This document shows, one piece after another, positions 44,183 to 53,595 of a stretch of DNA of 64,000 nucleotides. The notes beneath the pieces are model-generated. The model saw nothing but the letters and a program-made list of their open reading frames with translations. It was not told the DNA's origin and did not search any database. Made by a program: the position numbers and the translations under genes. How positions within the stretch are numbered: the stretch's first letter is position 1; every line of letters starts with the position of its first letter. The stretch spans positions 3,954,001 through 4,018,000 of the forward strand of contig NZ_CP097329.1 of NCBI RefSeq assembly GCF_030323025.1, read 5' to 3'. Source of the stretch: Pseudanabaena mucicola str. Chao 1806. GTDB taxonomy: Bacteria; Cyanobacteriota; Cyanobacteriia; Pseudanabaenales; Pseudanabaenaceae.

Positions 44183-45210
44183 TGATTGCCATACAAAACT
44201 CCTCACACACTCTTACCCCTGAGACCACCCTCCGCGATATCATTAAAACTATCCCCTCTGAATACTTCGAGAAAAATCCTCTCAGAGCTTGGCTAAGTGT
44301 AATGTTTTCTGTAATAGCCGCCGCTCTTGGGTATGCTAGCATTGCGTTCTCTCCTTGGTATTTGTTACCTTTCGCTTGGATTTTTACAGGTACTGCTCTA
44401 ACGGGTTGGTTCGTAATTGGACACGATTGTGGACATCGCTCTTTTTCTAACAAGAGTTGGGTAAATGACCTAGTTGGGCATATTGCTTTCTTGCCACTCT
44501 TATACCCTTTCCACGGTTGGCGTTTCAAGCATGATCATCATCACTTGCATACTAATAAGATGGGAGAAGATAATGCTTGGTATCCATTCACCATTGAGGA
44601 ATATGAGCAAGGACAGGGGCTTATTTCTAATGTTTATAGGATGATTCGTACCAATTTTTGGTGGATTGGATCAATTATCCACTGGGCAAACTTGCACTTT
44701 AAGGAGAGTCTCTATCCTGAGCGTCAACAGAAGCAAGTAAAGTTTTCCTATCGCCTAGTGATTTTATTTGGTGTTATCGCTATTCCTACTTTGATCTACA
44801 CCACAGGTTTCTTTGGTTTTATCAATTTCTTTTTGATGCCTTGGTTGGTTTATCACTTCTGGATGAGTACTTTTACACTCGTTCATCACACAATGCCAGA
44901 TATACAATTCAAGAGTCAAGATAAATGGCATGCGGCAACCGATCAGCTAACTGGAACTGTTCACTGTGACTACCCAGCTTGGGTGGAATGGCTATGTCAC
45001 GATATCAATGTTCACGTTCCTCACCATGTTTCTACAGGTATTCCTTCCTACAACTTGCGTCTAGCCCACAAGTCTCTAGATGAGAATTGGGGAGAATATC
45101 TATATAAGACTAAGTTCTCATGGGAACTTATGAAAGACATCGGCGATCGCTGTCATATCTACGATGCTGACAAATGTTATAAATCTTTTTCAGAAGTTGA
45201 TATTAATTAA
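44182..45210 (+). CDS. desA: Acyl-lipid delta-12 type fatty acid desaturase
   Basis: A 342-residue integral membrane di-iron enzyme from GTG 44182. The three histidine boxes are HDCGH (81-85), HDHHHLH (117-123) and HVPHH (278-282), separated by the expected membrane segments. [15 protein letters not shown] and SYPAW-type CDYPAWVEW place it in the DesA group, which introduces double bonds at the delta-12 position of membrane lipids and supports growth in the cold. DesB (omega-3) is less likely from the box variants. A terminator (45233-45267) follows. Confidence 0.87.
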   Translation: MIAIQNSSHTLTPETTLRDIIKTIPSEYFEKNPLRAWLSVMFSVIAAALGYASIAFSPWYLLPFAWIFTGTALTGWFVIGHDCGHRSFSNKSWVNDLVGHIAFLPLLYPFHGWRFKHDHHHLHTNKMGEDNAWYPFTIEEYEQGQGLISNVYRMIRTNFWWIGSIIHWANLHFKESLYPERQQKQVKFSYRLVILFGVIAIPTLIYTTGFFGFINFFLMPWLVYHFWMSTFTLVHHTMPDIQFKSQDKWHAATDQLTGTVHCDYPAWVEWLCHDINVHVPHHVSTGIPSYNLRLAHKSLDENWGEYLYKTKFSWELMKDIGDRCHIYDADKCYKSFSEVDIN

Positions 45211-45232
45211 TCGCTTTAGATAATTTCGTATT

Positions 45233-45267
45233 AAAAAAAGAAGGATACAGTGTATCCTTCTTTTTTT
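45233..45267 (+). terminator. desA terminator
   Basis: AAAAAAAGAAGGATAC-AGT-GTATCCTTCTTTTTTT, 22 bp after the desA stop, with poly-T on the plus strand and poly-A 5'. A textbook bidirectional terminator. Confidence 0.85.
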
Positions 45268-45329
45268 GGTAGGATAAATTTTCATTGTATTATTGATGTG
45301 ATACAGCGCTTATATAAAACTCTGAAACA

Positions 45330-45877
45330 GGGAGCATTCCAAGTTTGTGCTAAGTAGAAATACTTAGAGATGGAGAATTATTAAGAAAAGCAGTACGCAA
45401 GCGTAAGATCTTGGGAACATTACGTTGACTCCAAGAAGCACCAGCCAGTTTGACCCTGAAGCCAATTTGCTTAATCGTCGATTCCACAGGAGCATCAGGT
45501 TGATTACGATGGAGATAAGTAACCTGTAAGAGTTCAACCGCACAGACACTTAAAAAGCCTAACAATGTCTTCATCCCTTCAGCAGCAAGACGATAACGTT
45601 CACACTGACAGCCAGACTTAAAGATTTTATGGAAATCTTCCACCCGCCAACGGTAAGTATACCAACGTAAAATCTTAATGGCAGTTTCTAAGTCTTCCAC
45701 GACTTCCGAGGTCAAGAGCATCCACTCCAAAGGAGTTTCACCTTCAGGGCAATCGATCTCTGTTGCATAGACAGCATAAACTGGTAATGGGTCACGATTG
45801 TCAGTCATGAGACTAGCGAGGATTGACTCGCTTTTTTGATAACTGAGATCTTGCACCATTCTAGAAAGGGGGCGCAA
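45330..45877 (-). pseudogene. Chimeric transposase remnant: IS4-type part joined to ISKra4-type C-terminus
   Basis: A 175-codon frame (45350-45877) whose first 130 codons (TDNRDPLPVYAVYATE, RWYTYRWRVEDFHKIFKSGC) are the C-terminal half of an IS4-type DDE transposase, while the last 45 (VESTIKQIGFRVKLAG, WSQRNVPKILRLRTAFLNN) match the ISKra4-type transposase seen intact at 57061-58154. At 45330 the sequence GGGAGCATTCCAAG, with GTGCTAAGTAGAAATACTTA, resembles that element's terminal repeat. The N-terminus of both transposases is missing, so this is an inactive recombination product. Confidence 0.7.
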
Positions 45878-45881
45878 AAAG

Positions 45882-45981
45882 GGCGTTGCACATATTCATA
45901 ATGTTATTCAAATATTGTGTCGATAGATCCTTGCCTAGTAAGCCCCATCAACGATTGATCATTACGAATATATGCAACGCC
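45882..45981. repeat. 100-bp element with 22-bp inverted ends
   Basis: Ends GGCGTTGCACATATTCATAATG and CATTACGAATATATGCAACGCC, here each 22 bases long, match at 20 positions as inverted repeats (first 18 bases quoted: GGCGTTGCACATATTCAT). No coding content. MITE-like or the boundary of the IS remnant beside it. Confidence 0.6.
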
Positions 45982-46044
45982 AAATGATTGGTCCATCTGC
46001 TTCCCTAGATGTGCAAAAAGTTGACTCCAGAGTCTTGCCAATAA

Positions 46045-47148
46045 CTACGATTCTTTCATTTTGCTTGTTGAGATAATATGAATATCCACATTCTTGAGTA
46101 TCCGCAGGATTCTTTGAGTAAGCGATCCTTTAAACAAAATCTGCCATCTTGACTTTTGGCTTTCACCCATTACAATCTGTGTAATCCGATAGCTTTTCGC
46201 TGTATCCACGATCGCTTTTAAAGCATTGCTATCGCGCACCCGAATGAAATCACCATCAAACTCTTTGCAAAGTCTTTCACAAGTCTCGATATGTAAACTT
46301 TCGGCTTTAGTTAAAAAGCGATCAGGATCATCAACGAATAAAACATAAAGCTGGGCGTGCATATAGTTGGCAATCCTTGCACCCCTTCTCAGTAATTGCA
46401 GCGAATTGGGATAAGTAGAAACGCAAACTAAAACCCGCTCGTGGATATTACAAACTAGGCTCGTTGCCGAAACCGACAGATCATGGGCTACTAGATCATC
46501 TTCGATATTGTCCGCAATTTCCCTCAACGCCAGCTCTCTTAGGGCAATTAAATGGCGACGTTGGAAAAAGTTGTTTAGTGATTGATCGATTTTTTCTGGC
46601 GCGTAGATTTTGCCATCCCGTAACCGTTCCTGAAGAGTTTCAGGGGTAACATCAACTACCACTACTTCATCAGCATCTTCCAAGATGCGATCAGGAATAC
46701 GTTCACGCACGATCACGCCTGTAATCTTTGCTACCGTATCATTAAGGCTTTCAATATGTTGAATATTTAAAGTGGAATAGACATCAATTCCTGATGCAAG
46801 TAGAACTTCTACATCTTGATAACGCTTTTCGCGTTCTGCATTGGGGATATTCGTATGCGCTAATTCATCAACTAGAGCGAGTTGAGGCTGCCGTTTAAGA
46901 ATCGCATCCGTATCCATTTCTGTTAGGGTAGTAGATTCGCAACTAATCTGTTGACGGGGAACTAGTTCCAACCCTATTGCTTTTTCCATAGTTTCTGCGC
47001 GATTATGGGTTTCCAGCAAACCAATGACCACATCAATGCCTTCCGCTTTTAAGCGATGCCCTTCCTCCAGCATTCGGTAGGTTTTGCCCACTCCTGGACT
47101 CATGCCGATAAAGATTTTATGTTTGCCGCGCCGATGAGTTTTAGTCAT
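46045..47148 (-). CDS. kdpD: Truncated KdpD (N-terminal KdpD domain plus Usp)
   Basis: A 367-residue protein against about 900 in E. coli. Residues 8-215 are the KdpD domain: FIGMSPGVGKTYRMLEEG with the Walker-type GVGKT, LVDELAHTN and STLNIQHIESLNDTV. Residues 228-365 are a Usp-like ATP-binding domain (VCVSTYPNSLQLLRRGARIA, VMGESQKSRWQILFKGSL). The membrane, GAF and histidine kinase domains are absent, and no kdpE lies beside it. Short KdpD proteins are known in cyanobacteria. It may bind ATP or c-di-AMP and regulate the pump by direct contact. The start overlaps the kdpC stop by 4 bp. Confidence 0.9.
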   Translation of the reverse strand: MTKTHRRGKHKIFIGMSPGVGKTYRMLEEGHRLKAEGIDVVIGLLETHNRAETMEKAIGLELVPRQQISCESTTLTEMDTDAILKRQPQLALVDELAHTNIPNAEREKRYQDVEVLLASGIDVYSTLNIQHIESLNDTVAKITGVIVRERIPDRILEDADEVVVVDVTPETLQERLRDGKIYAPEKIDQSLNNFFQRRHLIALRELALREIADNIEDDLVAHDLSVSATSLVCNIHERVLVCVSTYPNSLQLLRRGARIANYMHAQLYVLFVDDPDRFLTKAESLHIETCERLCKEFDGDFIRVRDSNALKAIVDTAKSYRITQIVMGESQKSRWQILFKGSLTQRILRILKNVDIHIISTSKMKES

Positions 47149-47735
47149 AAAGAATCTAAAGCTAAGTTGAGCTTTAACACATTTACGCCATCTTCGCCAA
47201 AGATACCGAGAAAACGGCGATCGCTATTTTGATCAATTAACTTTTCAAGCTGGCTAGGTTCCACTTTGCGGACTTGAGCAATTCTGGCAATTTGCGTGAT
47301 CGCAGATTCATGAGTGATATGAGGGTCGAGGCTAGAGCTAGAAGTATAGACTAAATCAGCAGTTGGCGAAATTCCTGATTGTTGGAGCTTAGATATATCT
47401 GTTTTAATTCTTTTCAGCAAATCAGGATTACTCGGCGCGAGATTGCTTGCTCCTGAAACACCTGTTTTGAGAATATTTGCTGTATCCGCTTTCGGATCAG
47501 CAGTGCTGTAGTTGGTGGTGCTGGGGCGGCTATTGAAATAGCGATCTCTAGTAAATGGCTGTCCAATCATAGCCGAGCCGACAACTTGCCCTTGAGCATT
47601 GCGGATGAGGCTACCATTGGCTTGATAGGAGAGAAAAGGTAACTGTGCGATCGCTAACATTCCAAAGGGATAGATAACGGCAACGAGTACCCAGAGAATA
47701 AGAGTGGCGCGAATGGCTTTGATGATTTCGTTCAT
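47145..47735 (-). CDS. kdpC: Potassium-transporting ATPase subunit C
   Basis: A 196-residue single-span protein: a membrane helix at residues 10-33 (LILWVLVAVIYPFGML) then a soluble part with GSAMIGQPFTRDRYFNSRPS, ASNLAPSNPDLLKRI, PADLVYTSSSSLDPHIT and RIAQVRKV. KdpC bridges KdpA and KdpB in the high-affinity K+ uptake P-type ATPase. Its stop overlaps the kdpD start, and it follows kdpF/G after a 106-bp interval of short repeats. Confidence 0.93.
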   Translation of the reverse strand: MNEIIKAIRATLILWVLVAVIYPFGMLAIAQLPFLSYQANGSLIRNAQGQVVGSAMIGQPFTRDRYFNSRPSTTNYSTADPKADTANILKTGVSGASNLAPSNPDLLKRIKTDISKLQQSGISPTADLVYTSSSSLDPHITHESAITQIARIAQVRKVEPSQLEKLIDQNSDRRFLGIFGEDGVNVLKLNLALDSL

Positions 47736-47758
47736 ATGGGGATTGGTAATTGGGGATT

Positions 47759-47850
47759 GGCTTTTAGCTTTTGGCTTTTAGCTTTTGGCTTTTTAAAGTT
47801 TGTTAGCTAACAGCTAATCGCTAACAGCTAACAACCCAAAACTAAAACTT
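47759..47850. repeat. Short tandem repeats between kdpF/G and kdpC
   Basis: GGCTTTTAGCTTTT recurs about three times in 47759-47793, followed by TTAGCTAACAGCTAATCGCTAACAGCTAAC. Similar GCTAAAAGCC-like units are seen at 33585-33625. They may fold and separate kdpF/G from kdpC within the operon. Slippage-prone and likely variable between strains. Confidence 0.6.
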
Positions 47851-48075
47851 CTCTGGTTGGAACATGACGACAAATAGATAGATAGAGAAAGCAAAGGTGG
47901 CGATTCCTAAAAGTCCTAGGGCATAGGCTTGAAATTTTGTGAAACTCTCGACATTAGCGGCATAGACTGCGGGAGCTATGATGAGATTGAAAAGCATCAA
48001 GCAAAATAATTTGACTGATACTGAGTGCTTAGGCTTCGATAGAGTGGAAAAATGTAAATTTTTAAGTAATTGCAT
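47842..48075 (-). CDS. KdpF/KdpG-like small membrane subunit
   Basis: A 77-residue protein with two hydrophobic segments: residues 20-38 (VKLFCLMLFNLIIAPAVYA, signal-like) and 49-72 (AYALGLLGIATFAFSIYLFVV). The end VVMFQPEKF resembles KdpF, the tiny stabilising subunit of the Kdp pump; the extra N-terminal part resembles the cyanobacterial KdpG placed between kdpB and kdpC. It is 8 bp after the PLD-like gene. Confidence 0.7.
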   Translation of the reverse strand: MQLLKNLHFSTLSKPKHSVSVKLFCLMLFNLIIAPAVYAANVESFTKFQAYALGLLGIATFAFSIYLFVVMFQPEKF

Positions 48076-48083
48076 AATGATGT

Positions 48084-49286
48084 CTATTGGTTGGGTGGAT
48101 AAATTAGATCTAGGGATTCAGAATTTGCTGAAAACAAAAATTCTGCTAACTCTGGTCTATGCCATCGCATATAAGAGCTTGATTGCCAATGATGAAATGC
48201 TTGTTTAGCTGTAAGAATTGCGGTATGCCATTTCTCTAATAGTTTTTCAGGTATCAATATATTTGAGTCCCAAGGGAAATATATAAGTCTCAAGTCTTTT
48301 CCATTTGTCCATCGTTCCTCAAACTTGTATTCTCTAAAAGTTTTACCAGCAAAATCTATTGACTCAAGCGCAATATCATTTTTCCAAACATATTGTTCTT
48401 CTAAATCAGTATATTCAGAAAAATCAATACATAGAGTTATTTCCAAAATCGCTCTTTTAGAAATATATTTGAATGCCAACATTTTCCATTGACCTAGATT
48501 CAGAACTAGCCGATTGTTACTTATGAATGTTATAGATAGTCCTCTATCTAGAAATGGATCATCTTTTACAACATTTCTAAGTATATTAATTAGCTCTAAA
48601 GCTTTCAACAGATCTGCTTTTCTAGGAAAGACAGTTTGCACGATCTGGACAACTTCTGTATTAATTTTTAAAGCTGATTTAGGCTTTTTCTTAGGTTCTT
48701 TCTTATTGCCATACTTAGATTTAGAAACCTTGATTGACTTGGCAAGATACGTTTTAGAGACTGCCTGATTTTCATTAGCTTCAACTCTTTTCAGGATCAA
48801 TGCTGATTGATAAGCTGATCTTAGTTGCTCTAAATTGATTGAATCTCTACCATTAGTTAAGCTCTCAACCCATCTGAACACCTCTAAAGTAAATTGAGCA
48901 TCATGTATGAAAATACTTGCTTCATGATTCTGTCCAAGTCCAGAATTTGTGAAATTAGCTGAACCAATCAGAGCCTTTGTTCCTCTCACAAATATTTTGG
49001 CGTGAAGAGACGGGATATCAAATAGTGTTAGCTGATTATTTTTAATTAGCTGAGCAAATAATTCAAATTCATTTTCACTCCTAATATTATTCCTGATCTC
49101 TTCTAAGTCTGTCACCAACTCCAAAACACAATGTATTTCGCTACATATATTTTGAATTACTGACAATGAGAAGTAAGGAGTAAGCATTACAGGCGAACCT
49201 TCTTCATTAACAATTTGCTCAATCGCTTGATCAAAAGGATTGACTTTATCAAAATTTAAGTTGTGAGCAATAAATTGTACTTGCAT
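48084..49286 (-). CDS. Phospholipase D-like (HKD) protein inside the kdp operon
   Basis: A 400-residue protein. Residues 1-145 form one PLD-like half: an N-terminal strand-rich part, LHAKIFVRGTKALIGSANFT with H95 and K97 and the following GSAN (108-111), and HEASIFIHD with E122. The motif H-x-K-x10-GSAN is characteristic of PLD-type nucleases and phosphodiesterases, which usually pair two such halves or dimerise. Residues 146-220 are a Lys-rich linker (KSKYGNKKEPKKKPKSA); residues 225-400 are unassigned and beta-rich. It sits 37 bp after kdpB and 8 bp before kdpF/G, so it is co-transcribed with the pump. No role in Kdp is known to me. Confidence 0.8.
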   Translation of the reverse strand: MQVQFIAHNLNFDKVNPFDQAIEQIVNEEGSPVMLTPYFSLSVIQNICSEIHCVLELVTDLEEIRNNIRSENEFELFAQLIKNNQLTLFDIPSLHAKIFVRGTKALIGSANFTNSGLGQNHEASIFIHDAQFTLEVFRWVESLTNGRDSINLEQLRSAYQSALILKRVEANENQAVSKTYLAKSIKVSKSKYGNKKEPKKKPKSALKINTEVVQIVQTVFPRKADLLKALELINILRNVVKDDPFLDRGLSITFISNNRLVLNLGQWKMLAFKYISKRAILEITLCIDFSEYTDLEEQYVWKNDIALESIDFAGKTFREYKFEERWTNGKDLRLIYFPWDSNILIPEKLLEKWHTAILTAKQAFHHWQSSSYMRWHRPELAEFLFSANSESLDLIYPPNQ

Positions 49287-49323
49287 AAGTTATCTTACCT
49301 AGATCTGATTCCTCAAGCTTACT

Positions 49324-51408
49324 TTAAATAATCGGCAGTAGAACGTCGATGAATTTAATCGCAATAAATGGCGCAACTACTCCACCTAAACCGTAAAGCA
49401 GAATATTTCTTTGCAAGAGTTGATCGGCGGTGAGAGGGCGGAATTTTACTCCTTTTAAAGCTAGAGGAATCAGTGCAGGAATAATTAAGGCGTTGTAGAT
49501 TAGTGCTGAGAGAATTGCTGATTGGGAACTTTTTAGACCCATGATATTTAATGCGCCGATACCTGATGCTGCAAAGATCGTGGGGATGATCGCAAAGTAT
49601 TTGGCGATGTCATTGGCGATCGAGAAAGTGGTCAATGCGCCACGAGTGATCAGTAATTGTTTACCGATCGCTACAAGATCAATCAACTTAGTCGGATCGC
49701 TATCCAAATCCACCATATTTGCAGCTTCTTTGGCAGCCTGTGTGCCTGAATTCATTGCAACACCGACATTTGCTTGGGCTAGGGCTGGTGCGTCATTGGT
49801 TCCATCACCTGTCATGGCGACTAATTTACCCTGAGACTGTTCACGGCGAATTACTTCGATCTTGTCTTCGGGTGTGGCTTCAGCGATGAAATCATCAACT
49901 CCCGCTTCTTCGGCAATCACCGAAGCCGTAATCTGGTTATCACCTGTGAGCATGATTGTGCGGACACCCATGCGTCGCAGTTGATCGAAACGTTCGCGCA
50001 GTCCTGATTTGACAATATCTTTGAGATAGATCACACCATAGAGATCGCCACCCTGACAGATTCCCAACGGCGTGCCGCCCAGTCTTGAGACTTTCTCATA
50101 GGCTGCTTCAAATTCTTCAGGAACATTTCCAGAACGCGATCGCACAAAGCCACGAATCGCATCTACAGCACCTTTACGAACTTCGATACTTTCGGGTAAA
50201 TCTGTGCCACTCATGCGAGTTCGAGCCGAGAAATCTACTCCTTTAGCTTGGTTGCGATCAAATTTGACAACGGCTCCTGATTGTTCCGCAAGTTGAACTA
50301 TGGAACGACCTTCTGGAGTTTCATCAAAGATGCTTGCCGCCAGCGCAACCGTGGCAACTTCCGCCAGAGTATGTCCATTCACAGGGATAAATTCATCGGC
50401 GAGGCGATTGCCCAGTGTGATTGTGCCAGTTTTGTCCAACACCAAAGTATTGATATCGCCGCAAGCTTCGACAGCGCGACCTGACGTGGCGATTACATTG
50501 AACTGAGCGACACGATCCATGCCTGCAATACCGATCGCGCTGAGCAATCCGCCAATCGTGGTAGGAATCAGGGCAACCAATAGAGAAACTAAAATCGCGA
50601 TCGTGGTGGGTGTATTTACATAATTGGCGATCGGCGTAATTGTGGCGACGACAATTAAGAATACCTGAGTTAGAACCGTCAGCAGCACCGTCAAAGCAAT
50701 TTCATTTGGTGTTTTAGAGCGCTCGGCTCCTTCCACTAGGGCAATCATGCGATCAATAAATCCCTGACCTGGATCAGCTGAAATCTTGATCGTTAATTCA
50801 TCGGAAACTACGCGCGTACCTCCTGTAACTGAACTGGAAATATCTGTACCAGCTTGCTTGAGAACGGGAGCTGACTCACCTGTAATTGCTGACTCATCGA
50901 CGGAGGCTAAACCCGCAATCACTTCTCCATCCGCAGGGATCATTTCCCCGATCGCTACTTTGATTAAGTCACCACGCCGCAATTCTGTCGAGCTAGTTGG
51001 CTGAATTGTGCCATCGGGCAGCATTTTACGAGCGATCGTGTCCGATCGCGTTGTGCGTAATGAGTCGGCTTGAGCTTTACCACGTCCCTCAGCGATCGCC
51101 TCAGCAAAGTTAGCAAATACTACTGTAAAGAAGAGAATTATCGTAATTGAGCCGTTGAGAATCCGCTCCTGATTGGGATCGCCTTGAACTGTTCCAAAGA
51201 GATTGGGATCGATCGTAACTAGTAAAGTCACAATTGTACCGACCCAAACCATAAACATGACAGGATTTCGCACCGCAATCTTGGGATTGAGTTTACGGAA
51301 AGCATCACGAACAGCATGTTGATAAAGTCCCACCATTGAGGCTTTGGGCGTATGTTTACGCGAGTCGCGAGTGCCGCTAGGCATCGATTTTAATGAAGAA
51401 TTGTTCAT
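49324..51408 (-). CDS. kdpB: Potassium-transporting ATPase subunit B
   Basis: The catalytic P-type ATPase, 694 residues. TGES (176-179), the phosphorylation site D325 in [13 protein letters not shown], and [19 protein letters not shown] are all present. The membrane helices and the N-terminal (1-55) hydrophilic extension are typical. It drives K+ import by ATP hydrolysis in complex with KdpA, KdpC and KdpF. It follows kdpA after 150 bp that contain a palindromic repeat, and is followed by the PLD-like gene. Confidence 0.96.
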   Translation of the reverse strand: MNNSSLKSMPSGTRDSRKHTPKASMVGLYQHAVRDAFRKLNPKIAVRNPVMFMVWVGTIVTLLVTIDPNLFGTVQGDPNQERILNGSITIILFFTVVFANFAEAIAEGRGKAQADSLRTTRSDTIARKMLPDGTIQPTSSTELRRGDLIKVAIGEMIPADGEVIAGLASVDESAITGESAPVLKQAGTDISSSVTGGTRVVSDELTIKISADPGQGFIDRMIALVEGAERSKTPNEIALTVLLTVLTQVFLIVVATITPIANYVNTPTTIAILVSLLVALIPTTIGGLLSAIGIAGMDRVAQFNVIATSGRAVEACGDINTLVLDKTGTITLGNRLADEFIPVNGHTLAEVATVALAASIFDETPEGRSIVQLAEQSGAVVKFDRNQAKGVDFSARTRMSGTDLPESIEVRKGAVDAIRGFVRSRSGNVPEEFEAAYEKVSRLGGTPLGICQGGDLYGVIYLKDIVKSGLRERFDQLRRMGVRTIMLTGDNQITASVIAEEAGVDDFIAEATPEDKIEVIRREQSQGKLVAMTGDGTNDAPALAQANVGVAMNSGTQAAKEAANMVDLDSDPTKLIDLVAIGKQLLITRGALTTFSIANDIAKYFAIIPTIFAASGIGALNIMGLKSSQSAILSALIYNALIIPALIPLALKGVKFRPLTADQLLQRNILLYGLGGVVAPFIAIKFIDVLLPII

Positions 51409-51458
51409 GGATTTTAGGGAAAAACATTTGGAATATGAATTGACTAGGATCTTCTAAG

Positions 51459-51558
51459 ACCCTCACCCCTAGCCCCTCTCCCTTTTTGGGAGAGGGGAAC
51501 AAGAAAAATCTCTTACTCCCCCTCTCCCTTTCTGGGAGAAGGGGTTGGGGGATGAGGG
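51459..51558. repeat. Pyrimidine-rich repeat between kdpA and kdpB
   Basis: CCCTCACCCCTAGCCCCTCTCCC pairs at distance with GGGAGAAGGGGTTGGGGGATGAGGG (quoted in shortened form: CCTAGCCCCTCTCCC and GGGAGAAGGGGTTGGGG), with an internal hairpin. The CCCTCTCCC core is shared with 36299-36400. It ends one base before the kdpA stop codon (51559-51561). Confidence 0.75.
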
Positions 51559-53253
51559 CTATCCACCTCTAGCAATCAAAAAAGCTTCAGCTACTGAACC
51601 AAGAGCCAATACAGGAAAGAAAGTCAATGCACCCATAATTAAAATCACACCTGCGGTAACGCTCGTAAAAAGAACAGTATCGGTACGCAATGTTCCTGTT
51701 GTCATCGCCACAGGTTGCTTACGCGATATGCCATCGGCTAACAGCAATAAAGCAATTAAAGGAATATAACGACCACCTAGCAAGCTAACGGAAGTGCTGA
51801 GATTCCACCAGAGCGTATTATCAGCTAGACCTTCAAAGCCAGAGCCATTATTCGCGGCTGCCGAAGCATATTCATAAACCACCTGCGAGAGTCCATGAAA
51901 TCCTGAATTGCTAATACCAGCTAACTGTTCAGGAAATGCTAAAGCGATCGCACTGGGAATGAGAATAAAAATGGGATGGATTAACAAAATCAAAAAACTC
52001 GTCAAAACCACTTCATTCTTCTCAATCTTGCGCCCTAGAAATTCGGGAGTTCGCCCCACCATTAAGCCAGTCACAAATACTGCCAAAATCGAATAGGCAA
52101 ATAGATAAGCAGTTCCCGTTCCCTGTCCACCCCAAATAATTTGCAGAAACATATTCGATAAAGTTATAAAGCCGCCGCTTGGCATTAGGGAATCATGCAT
52201 GGAGTTAACCGCACCCGTCATCGTTCCCGTTGTCGTCACCGCAAATAATGCTGACTGCGCCCAACCAAAGCGAACTTCTTTTCCTTCTAGATTAGGACTT
52301 TGCGAACCTAATACTGCATTTACTAAAGGATTGCCCTGATATTCGCCAATGGCAGCTACAGCAATAAAAATGACATAGAGAATAAACACCATGCCAAAAA
52401 TCAGCCATGCTTGCTTGCGACTATTGGCAATTTCGCCATAGGCAAAAATCAACGCTGAAGGTATGGAAATCATTGTCAAAATCTGAATCAGATTTGTGAA
52501 GCCATTGGGATTCTCAAAGGGATGGGCAGAATTAGAACCAAAAAAACCGCCGCCATTTTCGCCGAGTTGCTTAATGATCTCAAAATGTGCCACAGGACCG
52601 ATCGCGATCGCCTGACTGATATTTGCATCTTCTAAAGTCGGGACAATCACAGGTGCTGATAAGGTTTCGGGTACACCTGCGGCGATAAATATGATTGCCC
52701 CAATAATGCTAATTGGTAGGAGGATTCTGGTAATCGCCTGCGTGAGATCTTTATAGAAATTGCCAAGCGATCGCCCAGTTAAACCTCGAATAAAGGCGAT
52801 CGCCACCGCGATACCTGTCGCGGCTGAGGTGAAAAATAGAAATCCTAAACCTAGCATCTGGGTAAAGTAGCTAAGGGTAATTTCACCAGAATAATGTTGT
52901 TGATTGGTATTGGTAATAAAGGAAATCGTCGTATGTAAAGCGAGATCCCAACTAGGAGCGCTCAAGCCTGTCGGATTTAATGGTAATGCTCCCTGAAATA
53001 TGAGCATCAGAAATAGCATGATTGCCATTACCAAATTGCTATACAAAATTGAACGGGCATATTGCCAACCTGTCATTTGCATTTGAGAATTAACTCCACT
53101 GAGAGTAAATATCAAACTCTCCAGTGGGTTCAAAGCTCTATCCAGTAAAGTCTTTTGTCCTAAGAACACTCTTGCGATGTAGCGCCCAAAAATCGGGGCG
53201 ATCGCTACAATCAGCACCAGTGTAATTCCTATCTGAATCCATCCTTGTAGCAT
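51559..53253 (-). CDS. kdpA: Potassium-transporting ATPase subunit A
   Basis: A 564-residue channel-like subunit starting [12 protein letters not shown] at ATG 53253; an upstream TTG adds 14 residues. About ten membrane segments and the four selectivity-filter-like loops are visible, for example [21 protein letters not shown] with [18 protein letters not shown] nearby, [13 protein letters not shown], and [10 protein letters not shown]. The Gly-rich filters that select K+ are intact. It heads the kdp operon. Three 11-bp repeats 158-190 bp upstream are candidate regulator sites. Confidence 0.95.
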   Translation of the reverse strand: MLQGWIQIGITLVLIVAIAPIFGRYIARVFLGQKTLLDRALNPLESLIFTLSGVNSQMQMTGWQYARSILYSNLVMAIMLFLMLIFQGALPLNPTGLSAPSWDLALHTTISFITNTNQQHYSGEITLSYFTQMLGLGFLFFTSAATGIAVAIAFIRGLTGRSLGNFYKDLTQAITRILLPISIIGAIIFIAAGVPETLSAPVIVPTLEDANISQAIAIGPVAHFEIIKQLGENGGGFFGSNSAHPFENPNGFTNLIQILTMISIPSALIFAYGEIANSRKQAWLIFGMVFILYVIFIAVAAIGEYQGNPLVNAVLGSQSPNLEGKEVRFGWAQSALFAVTTTGTMTGAVNSMHDSLMPSGGFITLSNMFLQIIWGGQGTGTAYLFAYSILAVFVTGLMVGRTPEFLGRKIEKNEVVLTSFLILLIHPIFILIPSAIALAFPEQLAGISNSGFHGLSQVVYEYASAAANNGSGFEGLADNTLWWNLSTSVSLLGGRYIPLIALLLLADGISRKQPVAMTTGTLRTDTVLFTSVTAGVILIMGALTFFPVLALGSVAEAFLIARGG

Positions 53254-53595
53254 GGAAATTTCTGCTTCCTTTTGAGTCGATGAAGTATCAAGCAATTGCT
53301 GTGATAGTCAAATCATCAACCTATTTCTCTACTCTGACAAGGTATATCTTTTTGTTTAGAATGCTTGTGCTTACTTAAGTATAGGTTTTAAACACTTTCG
53401 AGATTGCGCTGTTTAGATAGCGTTTAGATGGTGTTTAGTTAGCGATCTTCTATACATCTCATGATCAAAGTAACAGTTGATCATTATCTCTTCTAGCCTA
53501 TTTGTCTTTAATTAGAAAGTTTCCACTCATTGGCTGTTAGATAGGATATAAAATGGTAAATATAGTTTGCTAAAGCGTTATGAGGATTTACATCT
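53254..53595. other. Divergent spacer between kdpA and the DUF433 gene
   Basis: About 340 bp. It holds the three 11-bp repeats (53411-53443) and the promoters in both directions. I see no gene or strong hairpin in the rest; 53470-53560 is plain AT-rich sequence. Confidence 0.5.
53411..53443. promoter_or_regulatory. Three 11-bp direct repeats upstream of kdpA
   Basis: GTTTAGATAGC, GTTTAGATGGT and GTTTAGTTAGC follow one another directly at 11-bp spacing, one helical turn, 158 bp before the kdpA ATG and about 150 bp before the divergent DUF433 gene. Such in-phase direct repeats are typical of OmpR/KdpE-class response regulators. No such regulator gene is adjacent. Confidence 0.6.
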
